From Streptomyces sp. T12 (lineage in GTDB: Bacteria > Actinomycetota > Actinomycetes > Streptomycetales > Streptomycetaceae), in NCBI RefSeq assembly GCF_028736035.1, contig NZ_CP117866.1, positions 4,278,001 to 4,342,000 of the forward strand: 64,000 nt of DNA, read 5' to 3'. Position 1 is the first letter of the stretch. Each line of letters starts with the position of its first letter. The translations under genes were made by a program, and so were the position numbers. Positions 38,001 to 45,918 of the stretch are shown piece by piece. Under the pieces are notes generated by a model, which saw nothing but the letters and a program-made list of their open reading frames with translations, did no database searches and was not told the DNA's origin.

Positions 38001-39352
38001 TTGCTGGTGCCGACGCGGACCAGTTCGGTGGTGGAGCCGCCGAAGGACATCACCGCGTTGTACGACACCCAGCACAGGTCGGACGTCTTGTCCTTCTTCG
38101 CCGTGTTGTTGGGGGTGCCGGCGGCGGTCGTCTCGCGGTCGTCCTTGCAGGTGCGGTAGCGGCGCTCGATGTAGCCGGGGTTGTACTCCCAGCCCTCGCC
38201 GATCCAGGACGCCTGCGGGGACGAGGTGGCCGTCTTGGCGTCCACGGCCTGCGAGTTGTAGGCGAACGAGATCTGCGGGGCGGGGCCGGCCGGCGTCGGC
38301 GGGACCTTCACGGGGTACGACCAGGTGAAGGCGCCCGAGGAACCGCCCGCGGACCACTTGCCGTTGGTCTCCAGCGGGGTCGCCTTGAACGAACCGCCCT
38401 CGCCGGCGCCGGAGTCGACGGCGCCGACGACCGCCTTGTCGCCGCCGTCGGCGATCTGCCGGACGTCGGCCTGCCGGGCGGCGCCCGGCCGGTAGGCGGC
38501 CTGCATCACGCCGGAACGGGCCGGCGCGGAGGGCGCGGAGGGCGCGGAGGCCGGGGTGACGGTGCCGTCGGCGGCCGTGTCGACGGTCGCCGTGATCGTC
38601 TTGCCGCGGGTGTCGTTGACGGTCTCCAGTTCCTCGTACGTACGGCATTCGTCGAGGTCGGGGCTGGTCAGGTAGCACTCGGGGAACTGGACGAACGTCA
38701 GCCGGGAGGCCCAGTCGGCGCCGTAGAGGTTCTGGTACGCCTTGTAGTCGAGCTGCACGGAGACGGGCACGGACCCGCCGGCCGGGGCGGTGACGGTGAC
38801 GACGGCGCCGTCGACACCCTGCGCGGGGGTCTCCGTACGGTCGTAGACCTTGACGCCCCAGTCGCCGGCCGGCATCGCGGCGCCGGGCGCCTGGCCCAGC
38901 TTCACGGGCAGGGCACCGGCGGGTTCGAAGGCGGCGGGCCGGGTCTGGCTCTGCGGGTCGGTGGTGCTCGCCGTGCTTGCCGCGTTCGCGGTCTTCGCCG
39001 TGCTCGCCGCCCTCTGGTAGGAGGCGCTCTGTGCCGTGGTGGCGCTGAACGAGACGACGGCGTCACCGCCGGCGGGTGGCGTGGTGGTGCCCGCCGGGGC
39101 CTGCACCTGCTCGGTGGGCGGGGCCGCCTCGATCCGGTCCAGGCCCGCGTTGGCGGTGGTGCCCTCGATCAGCTCCTCCTCGGGGAGCTTCTCCAGGGTC
39201 AGTTCCTCGCGCGGCACCTCGTCCTTGGCCGGATCCGGCGGGAGGGCGCTCGCCTGCGCGGGCAGCAGCGAGACGAGGAGCGCGGCGCCGAGCGCCGGCA
39301 CCACGGCCGTACGCAGCACTCTGCTGCGCGCAGCGGACAGGAAGGCAGACAC
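32066..39352 (-). CDS. Giant secreted RHS/YD-repeat protein with ricin-type lectin and distinct C-terminal tip
   Basis: 2,428 aa from the GTG at 39352. A signal peptide (cleavage about ASA, residue 36) and an acidic Pro-rich segment are followed by a long SpvB/TcB-like beta region (about 330-1100). YD repeats run from about 1100 to 2060 (YDARGNRT, FTYDAAGRQR, YDAFGRL, YDEIGRV). A ricin-B lectin with GKCLDLGGG, GKCATVN, GKCVTVPGG and paired cysteines is inserted at about 1840-1957. The RHS core ends GAREYDQSAGRF and NGYAYANNNPV at about 2130. Such shells encapsulate a C-terminal toxin. The last 296 residues are unique-looking and of lower G+C. A large DNRLRE/FG-GAP protein is divergent from it. 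Confidence 0.92.
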   Translation of the reverse strand: MSAFLSAARSRVLRTAVVPALGAALLVSLLPAQASALPPDPAKDEVPREELTLEKLPEEELIEGTTANAGLDRIEAAPPTEQVQAPAGTTTPPAGGDAVVSFSATTAQSASYQRAASTAKTANAASTASTTDPQSQTRPAAFEPAGALPVKLGQAPGAAMPAGDWGVKVYDRTETPAQGVDGAVVTVTAPAGGSVPVSVQLDYKAYQNLYGADWASRLTFVQFPECYLTSPDLDECRTYEELETVNDTRGKTITATVDTAADGTVTPASAPSAPSAPARSGVMQAAYRPGAARQADVRQIADGGDKAVVGAVDSGAGEGGSFKATPLETNGKWSAGGSSGAFTWSYPVKVPPTPAGPAPQISFAYNSQAVDAKTATSSPQASWIGEGWEYNPGYIERRYRTCKDDRETTAAGTPNNTAKKDKTSDLCWVSYNAVMSFGGSTTELVRVGTSNVYRPQSDDGTRIELKTGGSNGDNNGEYWVVTKRDGTVYYYGLNKVGADHADTNSVFTVPVFGNHPGEPCHADTFAASRCNSDTDKRQAWHWGLDKVVDVHGNVMIVNWHRSTNYYAVNKKFKSPELYHRGGLPDSIEYGLREGALGVTPAAKVDFLLWQRCLQDSTVCDSAKFDDTDNPASYRPWWDSPGNLNCKSTSKLCPAFPSFWNRMRLGGITTYAQRPGVAGLSKVDTYLLNASFPRDWYDTAPGLWLNSITRYGFRPGDTSGTLLTKSGVSFKPYVVGADSAHPLYGYLKDKMLPNLVPRSSTDPRPGFTRPRIGAVATEHGADIEVTYKGGCRVQPSVAPEDNHGTCFPVRWSPDAEVDKPALAWFNKYVVHTVTETDRITGVSQRMATKYTYSGAAWAKSDDEFSKPALRTYSDWRGYRQVTTVRGDKGDGKNGLPQSQSYSVTRYFLGTGGPVKDSAGTVTLVDDDIDPYAGMTAETITYAGTGGKMTSRTLNRPWSKDTASRTRDGGLPALTAYRSGYQRSDAIQLMGTSSWQAVRSTTEVDPDHGLPVRVESAVVKPNSTGGETLSDHTCVTTQYVTNEAANLVLPKEVRTTATPCASAATANPATQVMQAVRTSYDNGAWGAAPTKGMATSNATLNDDGTAYSVVTTQTFDPLGRVRLVTDPAKGKSETVYTPGDTGGPVTAVKKINPKGHATTTTYEPGRGTALTITDANQHVTRMEYDAFGRLTKGWSASRSSGGQAPDVTIGYQMATASPTKTRPTAVTVSTLDDDGAYAKQVTIYDGLMRPVQTQGEAHGPGRIITDTRYDDQGRVYESTGNYLAKGDPQTGQFKRVSDTVVPSMVRSFYDGLGRPVKRTTFHSGTAVYSDTLEYGDNWTISRPTGGAAPAVRTYTDARGRVSRIDHSTNKSQDEWRTTSYTYDARGNRTQVKDHGGNIWSYTYNSRGLLSSATDPDIGSASFTYDAAGRQRSATNSRQQTTYTDYDEIGRVVAVRLGSEAADPFKTFEYDMPGALGKPVSSTRHDASGDYVDRVTAYDIEYRPTAREIVIPASAGPKLGGTYKYAYTYTRSGKQLSVQVPAVGGLSGEKVVTRYNEDGLPESTSGLDWYTSDVTYSPYGEPLRTVSGPQPYRVWTTNFIDQDTGRLQRTVWDRETAGSHRVADSYYSYDRAGNVTSSAVKQTDGTTSTWDNQCFTYDYLGELVHAWTSSLAVSGATGCKSASGAAWGYRSDGQSSTGPIAEAPDAAGDATAPDTEMQASLDAAAPAAGTVGSATGLPFWKSYTFDAVGNRASFTEHHPTSPALDATSKYTYGKTITAGGVPTLTQPHILTGIDRPTGTDPTYVSDATGNTTERHLAGGDQSLDWNGENKVTSVTGFADGAGPVVGLGGKCLDLGGGLTADGSAIQLYRCNTTQAQAWSLTGDTLRIKGKCATVNITLVQLDTCDGTTNQKFTFRASDKALVHAATGKCVTVPGGTDANGTDLEVATCAGTAAQKWAPADRTTYVYDAGGNRILQKSAAGTTLYLGETEVSTDANGDLVKAVRSYQHPGAPTVVRVSNYGSASHKISVLLSDRLGSATAAIEQTTGQPISRRSFAPYGEVRGLRPTSWPSSRGYLGTGVDDYTSGLTHLGAREYDQSAGRFISADPVVDITDPLQINGYAYANNNPVTKGDPDGLQPIECWEGTAICRGGRIIGVREDRVKPDNALTEKSVTQKTKDGSKTYRVFYDDKGVPHTVASQGVKPTEKVALEYMNDDLRNGLQLYDPKTGNGAQFFYQDDNGVLPKKGLVHDANGNHRVAGTTADFIKVTWKNGKIVSVNTWDATDSDRGATADAVSSAEKTINRKMDPLGTKPQTQNVVFVASSIEQAHAVAEKFVGNANVRVIYPGTGKVGETLFDTHLTGGVKGVGGGTPTTGRGSSEDSSSGKSGKGSLGGKLMNGAGVLGDLLFIWEGMKTLERGCDDVIVSCGPPPTA
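32069..32956 (-). other. Variable C-terminal tip of the RHS protein (residues 2133-2428)
   Basis: Begins straight after the RHS core ending PVTKGDPDGL. Hand counts of seven 60-bp rows give 57-70% G+C (about 63% on average), against 68-85% in four rows of the core. Visible elements are VTQKTKDGSKTYRVFYDD, an alpha/beta-looking stretch QNVVFVASSIEQAHAVAEKF then ANVRVIYPGTGKVGETLFDT, a Gly/Ser linker, and a hydrophobic end LMNGAGVLGDLLFIWEGM. I do not recognise a known toxin fold or catalytic motif. Position and composition are those of a polymorphic-toxin payload. Confidence 0.6.
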
Positions 39353-39877
39353 GAAGTGGGGTCCCCCCGGACGGCAGACGGCGGCACCTGGGCAGGGCAC
39401 AGGTGAGGCCAGTGAACGGGGCGATTCTGTGGGCCATTTGTGAAGAAAACCAGACCACGTGATCATCGTCACAATGCAATACCGGTCGACATCACCGCAG
39501 GTCAGAACCTAATCCGCAGATGTGGCGAGCAGTCACCAGCAGGCTCAAGCGCTGCCATTCAGACACCGCGGCCACTGTCGGTGCGGACAGCACCAAACAG
39601 CCCGCGCTTTTGCCCCGCTTGACGGTGCTTCAGCATGACTCGTGCCCGGACCCGGCGGACCAGGCCGCGACAGCACCCCCGGTGGTCCAACGTGCGGGCT
39701 TGTCCGGCGGTTCCGTGTAGAAGGTGTGACGGCCGTTCAGCCGTGGGACATGATTCGCTCGCATTCGTCACGTCCGGGCCCGCCACCGTGTGTCCGTGTC
39801 GCCCGCGTGACCAGCCAGCAGAACGCGGCCCGCGACCCGGTGGGGCCGGTTCTCCATGGGGGAAGGGAACCTCGCTC
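39353..39877. other. 525-bp divergent regulatory region
   Basis: Separates the two giant secreted-protein genes. No credible gene is seen. The left half is A/T-richer and holds a Crp-type dyad (39458-39473); the right half is G/C-rich and carries the ribosome-binding site GGAAGGGAA for the plus-strand gene. It should hold promoters for both. Confidence 0.7.
39458..39473. promoter_or_regulatory. Crp-type operator
   Basis: CGTGATCATCGTCACA contains GTG-N6-GTCAC, an exact match to the reported Streptomyces Crp consensus GTG-N6-GNCAC and 9 of 10 positions of the E. coli half-sites. It lies 106 bp before the RHS start. Confidence 0.55.
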
Positions 39878-42800
39878 ATGCCGAGCAGATGGCGCCGTGC
39901 GCCCGGACGCCGGTCGCTCGCGGCCGTCGCGGCCGCCTTCGTCGTGGCCTCCGGCCTCACCTACGTCGGCCTCCAGGCCGACAGCCGGACCGCGCCCGAG
40001 GACCGGCCGGCCGCCCGGCGCTCGGCGCCGCTGAGCGAGGCGGACGCGGCGGCGCGGGCCCGGAAGTCGGGCAAGGCGGTGGAGGCGACGGCGCTGCGCA
40101 CGGCCTACTCCACGACCTGGGCCCGGCCCGACGGGCTGCTCCAGCGCCGCATCCATGCCAGCCCGATCCGCGCCAAGGTCGACGGCGCGTGGCGGGCCAT
40201 CGACACCGACCTCACCCGGGTGGACGAGGGCTGGGCACCGAAGGCCACCAACGTGCGCATGGTGTTCTCGGCGGGGTCACGCGCGGGGGGCGCCACAAGC
40301 CGTGGCTCCCGATCGGGTGAGGCCTCCGGCGACCGCGCCTCCCGGGCCGCCGCGCGGCGGGTCTCGCTGCTGCCGCAGGCCGAGACCACGACGGCGACCG
40401 CGCTGGTCACGCTCACCGTGAACGGCCATGACACGGTGCTCACCTGGCCCGGCGTGGTGCCCACGCCGATCGTCGACGGTCCGCGCGCCCTGTACCCGGA
40501 GATCCTGCCGGGCGCCGACCTGGTGCTCACCGCCTCCGACGGCGGCTTCGCGCAGCTGCTGGTGGTGAAGAACCGTCAGGCCGCGGCCGACCCGCGGGTG
40601 GCGAGTCTGTCCTACGGGCTGTCCTCGCCGACCCTCGGCTTCCGACTGGACCCCGTCACGGGGATCGTCTCCGGCACCGACGCCTCCGGCCAGGACGTCG
40701 CCGAGTCGCCGACCCCGCTGATGTGGGACAGCGCGGGCACGCCGGCCGTAACGGACGGGCAGGCCGGGTCGAGCACCGCGCCGACCGACCCCGAGGTGCT
40801 GCCCTCCGAATCGCCCGTCGACCCGGTCGACGACCCGGAGGAGTCGCCCTCGGCCGAGCCGGAGCCGACCGACTCGATGAACGACGGCGACAACGAGGAC
40901 GCGTTCGACGAACTGCTTCCGGAGGCCACCGACGAGGCGGCCGACCCGTCCGCGATCGCCGAGATGGAGGGCTCGGCCCAGCCGGTCCCGCCGGAGCCGA
41001 CACCCGAGCCCTCGCAGACGGGCACCGCGGCCACCTTGTCGCTGCCCGGCGTCAACGGCCCGCAGCCCGACTCGCACGGCGCGCTCGTCGAGACCGACCT
41101 CGACGGCGGCAACTGGATCCTGCTGCCCGACCAGGAGTTCCTCGACGACCCCTCGACGGTGTACCCCGTCTTCATCGACCCGTCGGTCAAGAAGCACACC
41201 AACGACTGGACGACCGCGTACAGCCGCCACCCGAACGCGTCCTTCTACAACGGCAAGAACTTCAACAAGGGCGGCACCGACGAGGCCCGCGTCGGCTTCG
41301 AGTCCGACACCTGGGGCACCTCCCGCTCCTACTTCAGCATCGACTGGGACCCCGACCTGAAGGGCTCCACGGTGCACAGCGCCAAGCTGCGCGCCCTGGA
41401 GACGTACTCCTGGTCGTGCAGCGCGCGCACCATGACCGTGCACCTGACCGGGCCGGTGACCTCCAAGACGAACTGGAAGAGCGCGCCCGCCATGAACAGC
41501 GGGAACAAGATCGGCGGGGCCAGCTTCGCGCACGGCTGGAAGGCGAGTTCCTGCCCGGACGAATACGTCGTCTTCGACGTCAAGGACAGCGCCAAGAAGG
41601 CCGTCGCGGGCGGCTGGAAGACCATGACGATCGGCTTCAGGGCCGCCGACGAGAACGCCCAGTACGCGTGGAAGAAGTTCCAGGCCAACGGCGGTCACGA
41701 CCCGTACATCGAGCTGTCGTACAACCGGCCCCCGGCCGCGCCGTCCAGCCTCGACCTGGACCCCGACCTGAGCTGCGACACCACCTATCCGTACATCAAC
41801 GTCGGCGCCTCGTCGCTCACCTTCTGGGCCAACAGCAGCGACAAGGACGGCAACCTCTCCCACCTCCAGTTCGAGCTGTGGCCCAGCAGCGGCAGCACCG
41901 CGAACAAGCTCGGCTCCAAGGGCAAGGTGTCGGTCGGCAGCCAGAACGGCTCGGCCCGGGTGCACACCGACCCGTTCTCCACGAGTGACGGCACGAACCC
42001 GCTGAAGCTGGTCAACGGCACGACGTACTCGTGGCGTGCGAAGGCCGTCGACAAGTTCGGGGCGACGTCGAAGTACTCCCCGGCCAAGACACCGTGCCGG
42101 TTCGTCTACGACACCTCCAAGCCGTCCCCGCCGATCGCCTCGTCGACGCAGTTCCCCGACGCGGACGCCGGTGACGACGGGTTCAACAACGAACCCGAGG
42201 ACGCCAAGTGGAGCACCGTCCGCTTCGGCACGGCGGGCTCCTTCACCTTCCGCGCCCGGCAGACCGACGTGGTGCGCTACGAGTACGGCTTCAACCAGGC
42301 CGCGTACCCCTTCTCGGTGTCCCGCACGAACGGTGCGTCGCTGTCGACGACGACCACGGTGTCCAACGCCAAGCCTCCGCTGGCCGGTCCGAACGTGCTG
42401 TTCGTGCGGGCGGTGGACGACGCGGGCAACGCCTCCCTGCCGCTGAAGTACCTCTTCTACGTCACCCCACGGGACCAGGCCGACAAGCCCGGCGACTTCA
42501 CCGGTGACGGGCTGCCGGACCTGATGGTCGTGGACGGCAACGGCAATCTGCGGCTGTACCCGTCGGAGTCGAACACCGAGGTGACGAAGGGCACCGGCGA
42601 CCTGGACTACTCCATGTCCGGCGCCTACCGCGGCAACCCCGAGCGGGACCCGAACGGGGACGACACCGAGCCGGTCTACGAGGCACCCCCGTCCGGCTAC
42701 TGGAAGAACACGCTGATCACCCACCTCGGGGACATCTACGGCGGTGACGGCTTGCAGGACCTGGTGGCGGTCCGCGAGGGCGAGCTGTGGGTCTACCCGG

Positions 42801-43414
42801 GTGACGGGTACGGCGGTGTGAACATCGACAAGCGGCGACGGATCCTGCTGCCGCCCGGCGCGCCGGACCCGGCCACGATCAGCCAGATCGTCGCCGCCGG
42901 GGACGCCACCGGTGACGGCAAGACGGACCTGTTCCTCACCGTCGGCGACACCTTCTGGGTGCTGGTCGGCTACAACGGCGCCTCGATGGAGCAGGCGGTC
43001 CGCCTGGCGGGCTCGGCCTGGACGGAGCGCGACCTCGTCACCGCCCAGGACGTCAGCGGCGACGGGGTCACCGACCTCATCTACCGCACCGACGTGTCGG
43101 GCCGGCTCATGCTGCGCACCGGCAAGCCGGCGGCATCGGGCGGCGGCGTCGACCTGAACTCGCTGAGCTCGGGCGTGGACTCCGCCAAGGGCACCGACGA
43201 GGTGTACGGCGCCACCGCCTGGGCCAGCACCAACATCCGGCTGCTGATGGGCACGCCCGACGCCAACGGCGACGCCGTCCCGGACATCTGGACGGTCCGG
43301 GCCGACGGCGCGGTGCGCTTCTACGCGGGCACGCGCGGCGAGATGACGCACGCGGGCGTCGAGATCGTCGGCAACAGCTCGGGCGGCTGGAAGTACAAGA
43401 TGGCCATCGGCTGA
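39878..43414 (+). CDS. Large secreted DNRLRE / FG-GAP repeat protein
   Basis: 1,178 aa. An N-terminal signal or anchor (about residues 11-33) and a globular region precede an acidic Pro/Glu linker (about 305-385). A DNRLRE-type beta domain follows (about 430-610; DPSVKKHTNDWTTAY to YIELSYN), then Fn3-like segments (about 615-860). Five FG-GAP/VCBS blades end the protein (GDFTGDGLPDLMVV at about 871, then about 951, 1007, 1056, 1127), whose D-x-D-x-D loops bind calcium. This is an adhesion or structural surface protein. It is divergent from the RHS gene. The ATG at 39878 has GGAAGGGAA upstream. Confidence 0.88.
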   Translation: MPSRWRRAPGRRSLAAVAAAFVVASGLTYVGLQADSRTAPEDRPAARRSAPLSEADAAARARKSGKAVEATALRTAYSTTWARPDGLLQRRIHASPIRAKVDGAWRAIDTDLTRVDEGWAPKATNVRMVFSAGSRAGGATSRGSRSGEASGDRASRAAARRVSLLPQAETTTATALVTLTVNGHDTVLTWPGVVPTPIVDGPRALYPEILPGADLVLTASDGGFAQLLVVKNRQAAADPRVASLSYGLSSPTLGFRLDPVTGIVSGTDASGQDVAESPTPLMWDSAGTPAVTDGQAGSSTAPTDPEVLPSESPVDPVDDPEESPSAEPEPTDSMNDGDNEDAFDELLPEATDEAADPSAIAEMEGSAQPVPPEPTPEPSQTGTAATLSLPGVNGPQPDSHGALVETDLDGGNWILLPDQEFLDDPSTVYPVFIDPSVKKHTNDWTTAYSRHPNASFYNGKNFNKGGTDEARVGFESDTWGTSRSYFSIDWDPDLKGSTVHSAKLRALETYSWSCSARTMTVHLTGPVTSKTNWKSAPAMNSGNKIGGASFAHGWKASSCPDEYVVFDVKDSAKKAVAGGWKTMTIGFRAADENAQYAWKKFQANGGHDPYIELSYNRPPAAPSSLDLDPDLSCDTTYPYINVGASSLTFWANSSDKDGNLSHLQFELWPSSGSTANKLGSKGKVSVGSQNGSARVHTDPFSTSDGTNPLKLVNGTTYSWRAKAVDKFGATSKYSPAKTPCRFVYDTSKPSPPIASSTQFPDADAGDDGFNNEPEDAKWSTVRFGTAGSFTFRARQTDVVRYEYGFNQAAYPFSVSRTNGASLSTTTTVSNAKPPLAGPNVLFVRAVDDAGNASLPLKYLFYVTPRDQADKPGDFTGDGLPDLMVVDGNGNLRLYPSESNTEVTKGTGDLDYSMSGAYRGNPERDPNGDDTEPVYEAPPSGYWKNTLITHLGDIYGGDGLQDLVAVREGELWVYPGDGYGGVNIDKRRRILLPPGAPDPATISQIVAAGDATGDGKTDLFLTVGDTFWVLVGYNGASMEQAVRLAGSAWTERDLVTAQDVSGDGVTDLIYRTDVSGRLMLRTGKPAASGGGVDLNSLSSGVDSAKGTDEVYGATAWASTNIRLLMGTPDANGDAVPDIWTVRADGAVRFYAGTRGEMTHAGVEIVGNSSGGWKYKMAIG

Positions 43415-43436
43415 CCCGGGCGTCCGAAGCGAAGAA

Positions 43437-43478
43437 AGCCGGTGAGGGCACCCCGTCCCCACGGAGCCCTCACCGGCT
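43437..43478. terminator. Bidirectional terminator hairpin
   Basis: AGCCGGTGAGGGC pairs perfectly over 13 bp with its complement (loop 16 nt), between the converging FG-GAP gene and MMPL gene. Confidence 0.75.
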
Positions 43479-43515
43479 GGCCTACCTCAATGGTCGTCCT
43501 TCAGCGGCGGGCCGT

Positions 43516-45768
43516 TCAGACGCCCACCAGCGCGCGGTCCCCGTCCGGATCCCCGTCCTTCTTGGATTCGGCCTCCGTGCGCAGCCCCTCGCCCTCCACG
43601 TCCACGTTCGGCAGGGCGCGGTCCAGCCACTTCGGGAGCCACCAGGCCTTCTCGCCGAGCAGTGCGAGGACCGCCGGGACGATGGCCATGCGGACGACGA
43701 ACGCGTCGAAGAGGACCGCAATCGCGAGGCCGAAGCCGATCATCTTGACCATCGACTCGCTGGCTCCGATGAAGCCGGAGAACACCGCGATCATGATGAT
43801 CGCCGCGGCCGTGACGACCCGTGCGCTGTGCCGGAAGCCGGTCACCACGGCCTGACTGGGCCGCTCGCCGTGGACGTACGCCTCGCGCATCCGCGTCACG
43901 AGGAACACCTCGTAGTCCATGGCCAGACCGAAGACCACGCCGACCATGAAGATCGGCATCATCGACATGACCGGGCCGGTCTCCTGGACGCCGAAGAGGT
44001 CGGCGAGCCAGCCCCACTGGAAGACCGCCACGACCGCGCCGAGGGCCGCGAGGACCGACAGGAGGAAGCCGAGGGCCGCCTTCAGCGGGACGAGGATCGA
44101 GCGGAACACCAGGATCAGCAGGAGGAAGGCCAGGCCGACCACCAGGATCAGATACGGCACCAGCGCGTCGTTCAGCTTCTGCGAAAAGTCGATGTTCATC
44201 GCCGTCGTGCCGGTGACCAGCACCTTCGCGTCCGTGTCGGCCTTGATCTCCGTGCCCGCGTCGCGGATGGAGTGCACCAGGTCCTCGGTGGAGACCGAGG
44301 ACGGCTTGGAGTCGGGGATCACGGTGATCGTCGCGGTGTCGCCTGCCTTGTTGTACGTCGGCGGGGTCACCGTGACGACGTCCTTGAGGCCCTTGATCTC
44401 GTCGGAGACCTCGGTGACCGCGTTCTTCGGGGCGTCGCTCGTCTCGGCGTCGACGACGACCATGAGGGGGCCGTTGAAGCCGGGGCCGAAGCCCTCGGAG
44501 AGCAGGTCGTAGGCGCGGCGCTGGGTCGTCGACGTCGGCTGCGAGCCGTCGTCCGGAAGGCCCAGTTCGAGCGAGGTCGCCGGGAGGGCCGCGGCGCCGA
44601 GGCCGAGGACGCCCAGCAGGAGGACGGCCACGGGACGGCGTACGACGAAGCTTGCCCAGCGCGTGCCCATGTTCGGCTTGTCCGCGGCGGCCGCCCGCTT
44701 GCCCGGCTCGTTCGCGGCGGCCTTCTTCCTGCCGCGTCCGAGGAGCTTGCCCTTGTCTCCGGCCGGCTTCACCTTCCGGCCCGCGTAGCCGAGCAGTGCG
44801 GGGACCATGGTCAGCGCGATCAGCACCGCGAGCACGACCGTGCCCGCCGCGGCGACACCCATCTTCGTCAGCATCGGGACGTTGACCACCGCGAGGCCGA
44901 CGAGCGCGATCACCACCGTGAGGCCGGCGAAGACGACCGCGGAGCCCGCGGTGCCGCTGGCCCGGCCCGCCGCATCCTCGCGGTCGCGGCCCTCGGCGAG
45001 TTCGGCGCGGTAGCGGGAGACGATGAACAGGGCGTAGTCGATGCCGACCGCGAGGCCGATCATCATGGCCAGGGTGGAGGTGGTGGAGCCGAGGTCCAGG
45101 GCGTTGGCCAGTGCGGTGATCGCCGAGACGCCGATGCCGACGCCGATCAGCGCGGTGAGCAGCGGCAGACCGGCCGCGATCAGCGAGCCGAAGGTGATGA
45201 CGAGGACGACCGCGGCGACCGCGAGGCCGATGATCTCGGAGGAGGCGGCCTCGGGCGTCGTCTGGAGCGCGTCACCGCCGATCTCCACGGTCAGCCCGGC
45301 GTCCCGCGCCTGCTGCCCGGCGTCCTCCAGGGCGTCCCTGCTGGCGTCCTTCAACTCCATGCCGGGCACCTCGTAGCGCACCGAGGCGTACGCGATCGTG
45401 CCGTCCTTGCTGACGGCGTGCGCCTTGTAGGGGTCGGCGACGGAGACGACCTCGGAGCCGTCGGACAGCTCCGCGACGGCCTTCTCGACGGTCGCCTTGT
45501 TGGCGGCGTCCGTCATCTTCTCGCCGTCGGGCGCCTTGAAGACGACACGGGCGGTGCCGCCGTCCGCGCTACCGCCCGGGAAGCGCTGTTCCAGCAGGTC
45601 GAAGGCCTTCTGCGCCTCGGTGCCCGGGATGGAGAAGGAGCTGGATCCGGCACTGGGGGCGCTGGCCGCGCCGACACCCGCGAGGGTGAGCAGCGCGACC
45701 CATATGAGGACGACGAAGTGCCGTCGCCTGAAGGCGAGTCGGCCGAGTTTGTACAGGAACGTGGCCAT
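43516..45768 (-). CDS. MMPL/RND-family exporter
   Basis: 750 aa, twelve predicted spans in two halves. Each half has a large external domain and the proton-relay helix, read as GIDYALFIVSRYR (about residue 240) and AMDYEVFLVTRMR (about 617). Actinobacterial MMPL proteins export lipids, polyketides or drugs. The last 60 residues form a charged cytoplasmic tail. The ATG has a GGGAGAC ribosome-binding site. The TetR gene 138 bp upstream on the same strand is the likely regulator. Confidence 0.93.
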   Translation of the reverse strand: MATFLYKLGRLAFRRRHFVVLIWVALLTLAGVGAASAPSAGSSSFSIPGTEAQKAFDLLEQRFPGGSADGGTARVVFKAPDGEKMTDAANKATVEKAVAELSDGSEVVSVADPYKAHAVSKDGTIAYASVRYEVPGMELKDASRDALEDAGQQARDAGLTVEIGGDALQTTPEAASSEIIGLAVAAVVLVITFGSLIAAGLPLLTALIGVGIGVSAITALANALDLGSTTSTLAMMIGLAVGIDYALFIVSRYRAELAEGRDREDAAGRASGTAGSAVVFAGLTVVIALVGLAVVNVPMLTKMGVAAAGTVVLAVLIALTMVPALLGYAGRKVKPAGDKGKLLGRGRKKAAANEPGKRAAAADKPNMGTRWASFVVRRPVAVLLLGVLGLGAAALPATSLELGLPDDGSQPTSTTQRRAYDLLSEGFGPGFNGPLMVVVDAETSDAPKNAVTEVSDEIKGLKDVVTVTPPTYNKAGDTATITVIPDSKPSSVSTEDLVHSIRDAGTEIKADTDAKVLVTGTTAMNIDFSQKLNDALVPYLILVVGLAFLLLILVFRSILVPLKAALGFLLSVLAALGAVVAVFQWGWLADLFGVQETGPVMSMMPIFMVGVVFGLAMDYEVFLVTRMREAYVHGERPSQAVVTGFRHSARVVTAAAIIMIAVFSGFIGASESMVKMIGFGLAIAVLFDAFVVRMAIVPAVLALLGEKAWWLPKWLDRALPNVDVEGEGLRTEAESKKDGDPDGDRALVGV

Positions 45769-45871
45769 GGAGGCGTCTCCCGGTCAGGTCGTGGGGTCGG
45801 TACTTGGGCAGGGGTGATCAGCCCGACGACGTGAGCGGTTACGTCAGGTGGAGGGCTTGCTCGGGGGACCC

Positions 45872-45918
45872 GTCAGTTGAGGGGACTTGTCAGTCGAGGG
45901 GACTCGTCAGTTGACGGG
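45872..45918. repeat. 17-bp tandem repeat over the tetR stop codon, about 2.7 copies
   Basis: GTCAGTTGAGGGGACTT, GTCAGTCGAGGGGACTC and a partial GTCAGTTGACGGG start at 45872, 45889 and 45906. The copy at 45906 spans the tetR stop codon (45907-45909). Confidence 0.88.

Noticed and set aside
32291..39406. A 2,371-codon open frame on the plus strand opposite the RHS gene
   Set aside because: It mirrors the codon structure of the RHS gene; its translation is Gly/Val/Arg/Ala-rich with no domain or signal. High third-position G+C keeps antisense frames open.
45872..45918. A CRISPR-like array (also considered for 17953-17994 and 23680-23725)
   Set aside because: Units are contiguous without spacers, only 14-17 bp, and no cas genes occur.
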